NCBI RefSeq assembly: GCF_001556515.1
Contig: NZ_LSJA01000095.1
Coordinates: 1 to 44,310 of the forward strand
Direction: 5' to 3'
DNA: 44,310 bases
From: Caulobacter sp. CCH9-E1
Lineage (GTDB): Bacteria; Pseudomonadota; Alphaproteobacteria; Caulobacterales; Caulobacteraceae
Shown here: in pieces, positions 18,391 to 26,193 of the stretch
How the letters are laid out: each line of letters starts with the position of its first letter
Numbering within the stretch: the stretch's first letter is position 1
The notes under the pieces: model-generated
Told to the model about the DNA's origin: nothing
The model's input: the letters and a program-made list of their open reading frames with translations, nothing else
Database searches by the model: none
Translations under genes and position numbers: made by a program

Positions 18391-18972
18391 ATGGACAACA
18401 AGCCTCACGGCCTGACCGAGCAGCAACAAAAGTGGTTCGCCTCGCTGGGCGCCAATCTTGAGCGCGAGACCGGCAAGACGCTGGAGCAATGGGTCGAGAT
18501 CGTCCGCCGCGAATGCCCGGAAACAAAGCCCAGGGCACGCGCCGACTGGCTGAAGGCGACATACGGCCTGGGGCAGAACCGCGCGGCCAGCATCTTCGCC
18601 GTCGCCTATCCGAACGCCGGTGGCTGGGACGACGCGGCCGGTCTGCGCGCCGCGCTGTGGACCGATCCGGCGTCGACCGCGATCCTGGCCGCCGTGGAGG
18701 CCGCGATCGCCGACCTCCCCGACCTCGTGACCGGCCAGCGCAAGGGCTACACGGCCTGGTCCCGCAAGGCCCAGTTCGCGGCGCTAAAGCCGACAAAGGG
18801 CGGCCAGGCGGTGCTGGGTCTGGCGGTGACGCCCGACGCCTCCCCGCGCCTAGCCGAGCCGAAGAACGAAGGCTGGTCCGAACGCTTGAAGTCGAAGATC
18901 GCCCTAGCCTCCTCCGCCGACATCGACGCTGAGCTCAAGGCGCTGCTGACGGCGGCGTGGGACCGATCCTGA
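18391..18972 (+). CDS. DUF4287 plus DUF5655 domain protein
   Basis: A 193-residue soluble protein. Residues about 8-75 (QKWFASLGANLERETGKTLEQWV ... GLGQNRAASIFA, split here by the spacer) fit the DUF4287 helical domain. The C-terminal half, with a segment reading YTAWSRKAQFAALKPTK, fits DUF5655, a YdhG/YdeI-like fold. The pairing is common in actinobacteria and alphaproteobacteria and has no established role. ATG 18391 lies 53 bp from the divergent HIT start, so both share a promoter region. Confidence 0.75.
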   Translation: MDNKPHGLTEQQQKWFASLGANLERETGKTLEQWVEIVRRECPETKPRARADWLKATYGLGQNRAASIFAVAYPNAGGWDDAAGLRAALWTDPASTAILAAVEAAIADLPDLVTGQRKGYTAWSRKAQFAALKPTKGGQAVLGLAVTPDASPRLAEPKNEGWSERLKSKIALASSADIDAELKALLTAAWDRS

Positions 18973-19042
18973 GGCCGCCAAGCTTCACCTTAGGAACGCG
19001 CCCGCCCCGGCGCCGTTCGTCTCCACAGCAAAGGAGACGACG

Positions 19043-19531
19043 ATGTCCAAGGAAGCCGAACTGGCCGAAAAGTTCTGGAAGGCCCTGAAGTCCGACCGCA
19101 CCGTGATGCTGGGCCTGGTCGAGCGCGAGAACGGCCGCGCCCAGCCGATGACCGCCGTGTTCGAGGGCGACCACTCCGGTCCGATCTGGATCTTTAGCGC
19201 CGTGGACGTGGACCTGGTCCAGGCGGTCGAGGGCGGCGAGCACGACGCCATTCTGCACTTCGCCTCCAAGGGTCACGACGTCTTCGCCACGGTCGAGGGC
19301 CGGATGCGCGTCGACAATGATCGCGAGACGATCGAGCGCCTGTGGAACCCCTTCATCGCCGCCTGGTACGACGGCAAGAACGATCCCAAGCTGCGCCTGC
19401 TGCGCTTCGAGCCCGGCGACGCCCAGATCTGGCTGAACGAGAATAGCCTGTTCGCCGGGCTGAAGATGATGCTCTGGGCCGATCCGAAGAAGGACTACAA
19501 GGACAAGGCCGCCGAAGTCCGCCTGCAGTAG
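19043..19531 (+). CDS. Pyridoxamine-5'-phosphate-oxidase-like FMN-binding split-barrel protein
   Basis: A 162-residue protein of the general-stress split-barrel group (PF16242-like). The pattern FWKALKSDRTVMLGLVE, MTAVFEGDHSGPIWIFSA and VEGRMRVDNDRETIERLWNP is typical, ending with WLNENSLFAGLKMM. Members bind flavin (FMN/FAD) and are stress-linked; the enzymatic role is unsettled. AAGGAG precedes the ATG at ideal spacing. It is 70 bp downstream of the DUF4287 gene on the same strand. Confidence 0.85.
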   Translation: MSKEAELAEKFWKALKSDRTVMLGLVERENGRAQPMTAVFEGDHSGPIWIFSAVDVDLVQAVEGGEHDAILHFASKGHDVFATVEGRMRVDNDRETIERLWNPFIAAWYDGKNDPKLRLLRFEPGDAQIWLNENSLFAGLKMMLWADPKKDYKDKAAEVRLQ

Positions 19532-19553
19532 CCGCCCCCAATCGGGAGGGGCC

Positions 19554-20726
19554 CTACCGCTCCTCCCGGAACGGGGAGTATTCCTCGGTCAGCATCTCGA
19601 TGTCCGCGGCCACCGCCTCGCGCTCGCGCTCAAGATAGCGCGCCACCGGCTCGCGCAGCGCCGGGTCGGCGATCCAGTGCGCCGAATAGACCGGACTGGG
19701 CAGGTAGCCGCGCGCGATCTTGTGCTGCCCCTGCGCCCCCGCCTCGACACGCGGCAGGCCCAGCCGGATCGCGTGCTCGATGGCCTGATAGTAGCAGAGC
19801 TCGAAGTGGAGGAACGGCACGTCTTCCACGCAGCCCCAATGGCGGCCGTAGAGGCAGTCGCGGCCGATCAGGTTCAGGGCGCCGGCGATGAACGGCCCGC
19901 CCGGCCGGCGCGCCAGGATCAGCAGCACCTTGTCGGCCATCCGCTCGTTCAGCAGCGAGAAGAAGCGGCGGTTCAGGTAAGGCCGCCCCCACTTGCGGCT
20001 GCCGGTGTCCATGTAGAAGGCGAAGAAGGCGTCCCAGTGATCCTCGGTCAGGTCGCCGCCGGTCAGGGCGACGATCTCCAGCCCTTCCTGGGCGTCGCGC
20101 CGCTCGCGGCGAATGGTCTTGCGGCGATTGGCTGACAGCGCCGCCAGGAAGTCGTCGAAGGTCCCGTAGCCCCCGTTCTCCCAGTGATACTGCTGGTCCT
20201 GACGCAAGAGCATTCCGCGCTCGCCCATCCACCGCCACTGTTCCGCAACCGGAAAGGTCACGTGCAGCGACGAGGCGCCCATCCGCTCGCACAGCGTCAA
20301 CGCCCCGCCGAGCAGCGCCGAGCGCCCCTCGTCCGCATCGACGTCCGGCCGCACGATCAGCCGCGAGCCGGTCACCGGCGAGAACGGCGAGGAGCATTGG
20401 AGCTTGGGATAATAGCGCCCGCCGGCGCGCTCATAGGCGTCAGCCCAGGCGTGGTCGAAGACGTATTCGCCCTGGCTGTGGGACTTCAGATAGAGGGGCA
20501 TCACGCCCGCCACGGCGCCCGCCTCGTCCTCGACCGACAGGTGCTGCGGCGCCCAGCCGGTGCGCGCGGAAACGCAACCGCTCTCTTCCAGAATGGACAG
20601 GAAGTCGTAGGAGACGAACGGATCGCCCGTCGCCTCGGCGCAAGCGTCCCAGGCGTCCTTGCCGATCTCGGCGATCGCGCGATGGACGCGAACCGCCGGC
20701 CGGACGCCCCTGGGACTGCCCGTCAC
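19554..20726 (-). CDS. GNAT-fold peptidogalycan biosynthesis/DUF482 acyltransferase
   Basis: A 390-residue protein of the DUF482 (FemAB-like, COG3146) family. WGRPYLNRRFFSLLNERM, then GALNLIGRDCLYGRHWGC and VEAGAQGQHKIARGYLP, are its hallmarks. The family has tandem GNAT folds and is thought to act as an acyl or aminoacyl transferase; the substrate is unknown. A GTG start at 20726 overlaps the GDPD stop as GTGA, which is the best start; the frame is open 18 codons further but inside the GDPD gene. It is the third gene of the coupled RidA-GDPD-DUF482 set. Confidence 0.87.
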   Translation of the reverse strand: MTGSPRGVRPAVRVHRAIAEIGKDAWDACAEATGDPFVSYDFLSILEESGCVSARTGWAPQHLSVEDEAGAVAGVMPLYLKSHSQGEYVFDHAWADAYERAGGRYYPKLQCSSPFSPVTGSRLIVRPDVDADEGRSALLGGALTLCERMGASSLHVTFPVAEQWRWMGERGMLLRQDQQYHWENGGYGTFDDFLAALSANRRKTIRRERRDAQEGLEIVALTGGDLTEDHWDAFFAFYMDTGSRKWGRPYLNRRFFSLLNERMADKVLLILARRPGGPFIAGALNLIGRDCLYGRHWGCVEDVPFLHFELCYYQAIEHAIRLGLPRVEAGAQGQHKIARGYLPSPVYSAHWIADPALREPVARYLEREREAVAADIEMLTEEYSPFREER

Positions 20727-21496
20727 GCGTGGAAGCCCTCGAAGATCAGGTTGTCGCAATGGTCCTGCACGCCTTCCCACTGGTCGGGGCCGCGGACCGT
20801 CCAGGCGATCACCGGCATGCCCTTGGCGCGATATAGGTCGGCGCGCGGGCTGGGCAACATGTCGAGGCCCAGCGACAGGAAATCCGGTCGCGCCAGCTCC
20901 ACCTGCTCCAGCGCCGCCAACGACTTACGCATCTCGGGCGCCAGCTTGCGGGCGTTATCGTCGTTCCAGCTATAAGAGTTGAGGCCGCGCAGGATCTGCG
21001 GATGATGATCGGCGAACCAGGCGTGGGAATACGGATTGAAGCCGATCACGGCGGTCGGGCCGTTGTGGTCGAGCAGCACTTCACTGACCCGCTTCTCCAG
21101 CGGGCCCACCTCTCCGAAGGGGGTCTTCAGCTCGATGAACACCATCGCGCGGTGGCCGATCATCGTCAGGGCGTCGGCCAGGGTCGGGATAGTCTCGTCC
21201 GCGCCCTTCAACGCCATGGCCCCGAGGTCGGCGGCGGTGTGGTCGCGCAAGCGCCCTTCCCGGCCCGTCATCCGCTCCAGCCGGTCGTCGTGGAAGACCA
21301 CCGCCTCGCCATCGGCGGTCAGTTGCACGTCCAGCTCGATGGCGTAGCCGTGGGCGCAGGCGGCTTGGAAGGCGGCCAGGGAGTTCTCCGGCGCGCCGTC
21401 CGGGCTCCAGAGGCCACGATGGGCCGCCGGCGGGTCGAACAGGCGCTCCCACGCCTCGCCGAAGGTTTCGGTCGAGGGGCGTTCGCGCGAGCGCAT
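20723..21496 (-). CDS. Glycerophosphodiester phosphodiesterase
   Basis: A 257-residue TIM-barrel enzyme that splits glycerophosphodiesters to glycerol-3-phosphate and an alcohol. Active-site residues appear in AHRGLWSPDGAPENSLAAF (His-Arg and Glu), IELDVQLTADGEAVVFHDD (Glu, Asp, His) and VFIELK. No signal peptide is present, so it is cytoplasmic (UgpQ-like). Its ATG shares one base with the RidA stop (TGATG), and its stop overlaps the next GTG start, so translation is coupled at both ends. Confidence 0.92.
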   Translation of the reverse strand: MRSRERPSTETFGEAWERLFDPPAAHRGLWSPDGAPENSLAAFQAACAHGYAIELDVQLTADGEAVVFHDDRLERMTGREGRLRDHTAADLGAMALKGADETIPTLADALTMIGHRAMVFIELKTPFGEVGPLEKRVSEVLLDHNGPTAVIGFNPYSHAWFADHHPQILRGLNSYSWNDDNARKLAPEMRKSLAALEQVELARPDFLSLGLDMLPSPRADLYRAKGMPVIAWTVRGPDQWEGVQDHCDNLIFEGFHA

Positions 21497-21957
21497 CAGG
21501 CGATCTCCACCACCGCATCCACCTCGACGGCGAAGCCGAGGGGCAGCTTGTAGACGCCCACCGCCGAGCGCGCGTGGCGGCCGGCGTCGCCGAAGACCTC
21601 GACCATCAGGTCCGAACAGCCGTTGACGACCTTGGGGATGTCAATGAAGTCCGGGCCAGCCTGGACAAAGCCGCCCAGCTTCACCACGCGCACGACGCGA
21701 TCGAGGTCGCCGTCGCAGGCGGCCTTCATCTGGGCCAGCAGGTTGATCCCACAGAGACGCGCGGCCTTCTGGGCGGTTTCCAGGTCAACGTCGACGCCGA
21801 CCGTGCCCTTGATGCCGCCCGAAGCGTCCAACGAGATCTGGCCGGAGATGTGGACGAGATTACCCGAGCGGACGAAGGGCACGTAGTTGGCGACCGGCGC
21901 CACGGGCTGCGGCAGCTCAACGCCAATCGCCTTCAGACGCTCTTCGACCTTCGACAT
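21496..21957 (-). CDS. RidA (YjgF/YER057c/UK114) family protein
   Basis: A 153-residue protein of the Rid family. Key family regions are FVRSGNLVHISGQIS, and RHARSAVGVYKLPLG, whose first or second arginine corresponds to the catalytic arginine that binds the enamine/imine carboxylate in RidA. The slightly longer chain, with the GVDVDLETAQKAARLCGINLL segment, fits the subgroup of about 150 residues rather than the 128-residue RidA proper. ATG 21957 is the first with a family-like N-terminus (MSKVEERLKAIG). First gene of the coupled operon. Confidence 0.9.
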   Translation of the reverse strand: MSKVEERLKAIGVELPQPVAPVANYVPFVRSGNLVHISGQISLDASGGIKGTVGVDVDLETAQKAARLCGINLLAQMKAACDGDLDRVVRVVKLGGFVQAGPDFIDIPKVVNGCSDLMVEVFGDAGRHARSAVGVYKLPLGFAVEVDAVVEIA

Positions 21958-22010
21958 ACGCAACGCTCCCACGAGTTTCACGGCATCCTTAACGCGCGCG
22001 GCCCAGCCGC

Positions 22011-22046
22011 AAAAGAAAAAAGCCCGGACCTTCCGGCCCGGGCTTC
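22011..22046 (-). terminator. Terminator of the phasin transcript
   Basis: Read on the minus strand, GCCCGG...CCGGGC makes a GC-rich stem and is followed by TTTTTTCTTTT. It lies 40 bp beyond the phasin stop and just before the RidA promoter, separating the two minus-strand units. Confidence 0.88.
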
Positions 22047-22084
22047 TATCGTTTGGATCGCGTCCGCAGACGCGCGAGCGGCTC

Positions 22085-22519
22085 TTAGCGAGCGGCTTGG
22101 AACTTCTCGACCGCGGCGCTCATGCGCTCGTTCAGCGGCTTGACCGAGTCCTTGATCGAGGCCGAGACGATCTCCGAGGCCTTGCTGACCTGGGCGATGT
22201 AGGCTTCGAGGGCCGACTTGGCCCAGGCGGTCTGCAGCTCGACGGCTTCCTGCACGCTCTTGGCGGCGGCCAGCGACTTGGCGGCGGCGACTTGGTCTTC
22301 GGCCAGCTTCTTGCCGTAGGCGAAGGTCTCGGCGCCCAGGGCTTCGGCGCCCTTGGTGGCGGCCGTCACCGAGGCGACGACGGCTTCGAGGTTCTTCTTC
22401 GAATGGGTGTTGGCTTCGGCCAGGGCGGCCAGCGACTTCTCGACGCCGTCCTTGAACGCTTGGTTCGAGGCGGTGGTGAACTGTTCGACGGTGTTCTTGA
22501 CGGTTTCGGCGGCGGCCAT
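22085..22519 (-). CDS. Phasin family protein
   Basis: A 144-residue alanine-rich, all-helical protein (MAAAETVKNTVEQFTTASNQ). The amphipathic helices and repeats such as FAYGKKLAEDQVAAAKSLAA are typical of PHB-granule phasins, which coat polyhydroxybutyrate granules. GGAGAGACCCC precedes the ATG at 22519. TGC-N3-GCA dyads lie 90-125 bp upstream and resemble PhaR operators. It has its own terminator, so it is monocistronic. Confidence 0.9.
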   Translation of the reverse strand: MAAAETVKNTVEQFTTASNQAFKDGVEKSLAALAEANTHSKKNLEAVVASVTAATKGAEALGAETFAYGKKLAEDQVAAAKSLAAAKSVQEAVELQTAWAKSALEAYIAQVSKASEIVSASIKDSVKPLNERMSAAVEKFQAAR

Positions 22520-22831
22520 GGGGTCTCTCCTGGGGAGGAAGGCGGCGGGGCGGAAGGGGCGAGCTGCAACTCGCCCATCAGCGCTTGGGACAACGGCGGT
22601 TTGCCATGTTGCAGTGCAGCAGTCAAGTATTTTGTGCAGCGCACCATAACCTAGGGTTACGCGCCGGACCGCCCATCCAAGCTGCAGCATTGGAACCACG
22701 CGCCCATTTTTTTCGCCCCTGCGGCATGTTCGCTCACCACTTGTTTACTTTAGCGAAAGGGGCCAGCCATCATGCTAAGGACACGCGTGTGGCGGTGCGG
22801 AACCGCTCAGTTCAGATGACGGACGTCCATC
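22520..22831. other. Divergent regulatory region between phasin and D,D-carboxypeptidase
   Basis: This 312-bp region holds no convincing ORF. It carries two TGC-N3-GCA dyads nearer the phasin. On the carboxypeptidase side, TTGTTTACTTTAGCG and then ATGCTAAGGAC near 22741-22784 could hold its promoter. No terminator is needed between divergent genes and none is seen. Confidence 0.6.
22610..22644. promoter_or_regulatory. Paired TGC-N3-GCA dyads, candidate PhaR operator
   Basis: TGC-AGT-GCA at 22610-22618 and GTGC-AGC-GCAC at 22634-22644 have centres 25 bp apart, with an AAGTATTTTG AT-rich spacer. PhaR repressors of alphaproteobacterial phasin genes are known to bind TGC/GCA-type palindromes near phasin promoters. 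Binding here is inferred. Confidence 0.5.
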
Positions 22832-24139
22832 ATGTTCGCCAAGCTTACCTCCGCTCGTTCCGTTCTGGCCGCCGCCGGCCTGGCGCTGGCGACGCTGTTT
22901 AGCGCCGTCGCGCCGACGACAGCGTCGGCCGCCATACCCTATCTCCAACTGAACGCTTCCGAGCCGAAGTACGCGGCGATCGTGATCGACGCCAATTCGG
23001 GCGAAGTCCTTTACGATAAAAGGGCTGACAGCCCTCGCTACCCGGCTTCCGTGACCAAGGTCATGACGCTGTACCTTACCTTTGAGGCGCTCAGCGAAGG
23101 CCGGCTTAAGCTGACCGACCGGGTCGTGATGTCCCCCCGCGCCGCCGCCCAGGCCCCGACCAAGATCGGCCTGCGCCCTGGCGAAAGCATGAGCGTCGAC
23201 GAGGCCATCAAGGCCATGACCGTGAAGTCGGCCAACGACGTCGCCGTGGCCATGGCCGAGCGCCTAGCCGGCAGCGAGTCGCGATTCGCCGCCCTGATGA
23301 CCCTGCGCGGCCAGGAGCTTGGCATGCGCAACAGCCGCTTCGTGAACGCCTCGGGCCTGCCCGACAGCCGCCAGATTTCCACGGCTCGCGACCTGGCCAT
23401 CCTGTCGCGCGCCATCATGCGGGACTTCCCGCAGTACTACAGCTACTTCTCGGTGCGCGGCTTCACGTTCCGCGGCAACTACATCAAGGGCCACAACCGC
23501 CTGCTGGACAGCATGGAAGGGTTCGACGGCCTGAAGACGGGCTACACCAACGCGTCGGGCTTCAACCTGGCCGGCTCGGCCGTGCGCGACGGCCGCCGCC
23601 TGATCGGCGTGGTCCTGGGCGGCCCCTCGACCGCCTGGCGCGACAACAACATGGAAGATTTGCTGCTGACGGGCTTCGACGTGATGAAGCGCCGCGCCAA
23701 GGGCGAGCGGACCACGATCGCCGCCAACATCTATGAGGACGATCCCTCGGGCCCGATCCAGCGTCCTTCGGTCGAACAGGGCGACGGCGATCAGGCCGGC
23801 CTGAAGATCGTGCTGACCGAGAACCCGCACAACCCCGGCCCGATGAAGGTCTCCCCCACCCTGCGCGCCGCGCAAGCTACGGCCAAGCCGGCCAAGAAGG
23901 CTCAGGGCGAATGGAGCGTCCAGGTCGGCGCCTTCAAGTCCAAGTCGCTGGCCAACGAACAGCTGAAGCTGGTGCGTGGCCGCTTCGCCAAGGTCGTCGC
24001 CGACGCCGAGGCGGCCGTCGAAGGCGCTGGCGGCACCTTCCGCGCCCAGTTCCAAGGCCTGACCGCCGACGCCGCCCGCAACGCCTGCTCGGCTCTGAAG
24101 GCCAAGCGCGTGCCCTGCATGGTGCTGTCGCCGCGCTGA
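22832..24139 (+). CDS. D-alanyl-D-alanine carboxypeptidase with SPOR domain
   Basis: A 435-residue penicillin-binding protein of the DacA/DacC (S11) type. A signal peptide (cut near ASA-AIPYL, residue 33) leads to the transpeptidase fold with SVTK (S73, K76), SAN (133-135) and KTG (235-237). The linker (about 280-350) is polar. The C-terminal SPOR domain begins at WSVQVGAFKSKSLAN and ends VPCMVLSPR; SPOR domains bind denuded septal peptidoglycan. It trims pentapeptide side chains in the periplasm, probably at the septum. It replaces the membrane-anchoring C-terminal helix of E. coli PBP5. Confidence 0.93.
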   Translation: MFAKLTSARSVLAAAGLALATLFSAVAPTTASAAIPYLQLNASEPKYAAIVIDANSGEVLYDKRADSPRYPASVTKVMTLYLTFEALSEGRLKLTDRVVMSPRAAAQAPTKIGLRPGESMSVDEAIKAMTVKSANDVAVAMAERLAGSESRFAALMTLRGQELGMRNSRFVNASGLPDSRQISTARDLAILSRAIMRDFPQYYSYFSVRGFTFRGNYIKGHNRLLDSMEGFDGLKTGYTNASGFNLAGSAVRDGRRLIGVVLGGPSTAWRDNNMEDLLLTGFDVMKRRAKGERTTIAANIYEDDPSGPIQRPSVEQGDGDQAGLKIVLTENPHNPGPMKVSPTLRAAQATAKPAKKAQGEWSVQVGAFKSKSLANEQLKLVRGRFAKVVADAEAAVEGAGGTFRAQFQGLTADAARNACSALKAKRVPCMVLSPR

Positions 24140-24163
24140 TTTACACCGACCTCCCCGGCGAAT

Positions 24164-24257
24164 GCCGGGGCCCAGATCGAACAAAAGAGCGCCGCGCGGC
24201 TTCGCGCGGCGCTCTTCGCATTTACGGCTGACGCCCAGGATGAATCTGGGCCCCGGC
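24164..24257. repeat. Nested inverted repeat with terminator-like core
   Basis: A perfect 14-bp inverted pair, GCCGGGGCCCAGAT at 24164-24177 and ATCTGGGCCCCGGC at 24244-24257, encloses a second perfect 13-bp hairpin AAGAGCGCCGCGC / GCGCGGCGCTCTT at 24185-24216. The inner hairpin probably ends the carboxypeptidase transcript, although the trailing tract is only CGCATTT. The nested shape fits a dispersed intergenic repeat between convergent genes. Confidence 0.75.
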
Positions 24258-24312
24258 AGGAGTTTACGCTCGGGCGCGCTAAGCGCGACCCGTGGCGCCG
24301 GGCAGGTCGGAG

Positions 24313-25533
24313 TTAGGCCTCGGCCATCACCCGCCCGATCAGCCGGGCCAGGCGCTGGACGCCCTCCTCGATCTGCGCGTCGGTCGGCAGCGAATAGCTG
24401 AGGCGGATCGCGTTCGCGCGCTGGACCTCGGCGAAGAACGGCGCGCCCGGCACGAACGCCACCCGCTCCTCCTTGATCGCCCGCGCCAGCAGTTCGGCCC
24501 CGTCGATCCCCTCCGGCAGGTCGATCCACACGAACATGCCGCCCTCCGGATGCGACCAGGTCACGCCCTGGGGCATGGTCTTGTCGAGGGCCGCCAGCAT
24601 GACCCGCGCCTTGTGGCCGTAAGCGCCGCGCAGGCGGTGCAGGTGCTGGTCGTAGCCTTCCGACACGGCGCGATGGGCGACCATCTGGTTGATCGTCGAG
24701 ACGTGCAGGTCGGCGCCCTGCTTGAGCAGAACAAGCTTTTCGATCACCGCCTTCGGTCCGCAGACCCAGCCGATGCGCAGCGCCGGCGACAAGGTCTTGG
24801 ACAGAGTGCCGAGGAACATCGTCCGCGCGTTGTCGATACCGCCCGAGCGGGCGATGTCCAGCGACAGCAGCGTGGGCGTGGACTCGCCGACGAAGCGCAG
24901 CTCGCGATAGGCCGCGTCCTCGACCAGGCTCCAGTCCAGGCGGTCAGCGAGCGCCAGCAGCGCCTCGCGCTCGGCCAGGGTCAGGCTGACGCCCGTCGGA
25001 TTGGCGAAGTCGGGGACGAAATAGCCCAGCGCGCCCTTGGGCAGATCGACGTCCGCCGGCGCGGCCAGGGCGCCCTCCGGAAGGTCGCGATAGGCCGGCT
25101 CGTAGCCGTTGAAGGCCTGCAAGGCGCCCAGATAGGTGGGGCGGGCCACGACCACGGGGTCGCCGGGGCTGACGAACAGCTTGCCGATCAGGTCCAGCGC
25201 CTGCTGCGAGCCGGCAGTCAGCATGATGTTATGCGGCTCGCAGGGCATGCCGTCGCGCGTCATCCGCTCGGCGATCCACTGGCGCAGCGGCAGATAGCCT
25301 TCGCTGACCGAATATTGCAGCGCCTGGGCGGCCTGGGCCGGATCGCTCAGAACCGCGCGATAAGCCTTCTGAATCTCCTCGGCCGGGAACAGGCCCGGGT
25401 CGGGAATGCCGCCAGCGAAGGACAGGATGTCGGGCTGGTCCAGCAGCTTGAGAAGTTCACGAATCTCGCTGGCGCGGACGCGGGACATGCGCTCGCTGAA
25501 GCGCGAGGCCCAATCTTGGGTTTGGATGGTCAT
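24313..25533 (-). CDS. PLP-dependent aminotransferase, LysN/2-aminoadipate type
   Basis: A 406-residue fold-type I aminotransferase resembling LysN/AadAT and the catalytic half of MocR proteins, but without a DNA-binding domain. Visible are LSFAGGIPDPGLFP, QYSVSEGYLPLRQWIAERM, LTAGSQQALDLIGKLF, PDFANPTGVSL, the aspartate of VEDAAYRELRF and the Schiff-base lysine in FLGTLSKTLSPALRIGW. It likely moves amino groups between aromatic, branched or 2-aminoadipate-type amino acids and 2-oxoglutarate. It is convergent with the carboxypeptidase and monocistronic. Confidence 0.88.
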   Translation of the reverse strand: MTIQTQDWASRFSERMSRVRASEIRELLKLLDQPDILSFAGGIPDPGLFPAEEIQKAYRAVLSDPAQAAQALQYSVSEGYLPLRQWIAERMTRDGMPCEPHNIMLTAGSQQALDLIGKLFVSPGDPVVVARPTYLGALQAFNGYEPAYRDLPEGALAAPADVDLPKGALGYFVPDFANPTGVSLTLAEREALLALADRLDWSLVEDAAYRELRFVGESTPTLLSLDIARSGGIDNARTMFLGTLSKTLSPALRIGWVCGPKAVIEKLVLLKQGADLHVSTINQMVAHRAVSEGYDQHLHRLRGAYGHKARVMLAALDKTMPQGVTWSHPEGGMFVWIDLPEGIDGAELLARAIKEERVAFVPGAPFFAEVQRANAIRLSYSLPTDAQIEEGVQRLARLIGRVMAEA

Positions 25534-25685
25534 GGTGATCAGAAGTCCGGACTGGAAGACACTTTCAAGAGACGCGCGACGGCGGCTCGCCTGAACGGAG
25601 GGTTCAGGGCGTCATACCGAGCAGGTCGGACCCGAGGAACGGCGTCGCCAAAAGCGTTCGCGGTTGATCATGCCCTTGTCCTAGC

Positions 25686-26123
25686 TCAGCCGCGCCGCTT
25701 GATCAAACGATCCCGCGCGGCGTTCAGCTGGGCGGCGAGGCCTTCGGTGCCGCCGGCGTCGGGATGGGCCATGCGGATCAGGCGGGCATAGGCGGCCTTG
25801 ACCTCCTCCAGCGTCGCCTCAGGCGCCACGCCCAGGATCGCGCGGGCCTCGGACAGGCTGAGCTCTTCACGCGGCGGGTGGACGACCTTGTGGCGAATGA
25901 CCGGACGCCGCCGCGCCTCGGTGACGGTCCAGAGGCCGAGGACGCCCAGCACGATCCCCGCGCCCCACGACCCGCGGATGGCGGCATAGCCGGCGAAGGC
26001 GAAGGCGACGATCGCCGCCACGCCCGCCCCGACCCGCCAACCATCGCCCTTGAGCAGGTTGCGTCGGCGCGGCCAGAGCAGGAAGGCCAGGATAGCCACG
26101 CCCAGCAGCAGATAGATCATCAT
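25686..26123 (-). CDS. Membrane-anchored J-domain protein
   Basis: About 145 residues. The N-terminal MMIYLLLGVAILAFLLW is a membrane span, followed by a basic RRRNLLKGDGW stretch and a second hydrophobic segment (VGAGVAAIVAFAFAGYAAI). The C-terminal domain LSEARAILGVAPEATLEEV ... RLIRMAHPDAGGTE is a J domain with the HPD motif that stimulates DnaK; the domain is at the C-terminus, as in DjlA-like or TIM14-like proteins. A GTG at 26135 is an alternative start; the ATG pair at 26123/26120 follows a TCTGGAG ribosome site. The mipZ terminator lies directly upstream. Confidence 0.82.
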   Translation of the reverse strand: MMIYLLLGVAILAFLLWPRRRNLLKGDGWRVGAGVAAIVAFAFAGYAAIRGSWGAGIVLGVLGLWTVTEARRRPVIRHKVVHPPREELSLSEARAILGVAPEATLEEVKAAYARLIRMAHPDAGGTEGLAAQLNAARDRLIKRRG

Positions 26124-26135
26124 GACTCCAGACAC

Positions 26136-26172
26136 GAAAACGGGCGGCGAGGTCTCCCCGGCCGCCCGCCCG
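26136..26172 (-). terminator. Terminator of mipZ
   Basis: On the minus strand CGGGCGGC...GCCGCCCG forms a GC stem followed by TTTTCG, starting about 20 bp after the mipZ stop. It ends almost at the start codon of the J-protein gene. Confidence 0.7.
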
Positions 26173-26193
26173 TGGAAACATGTAGCTCTTGGA

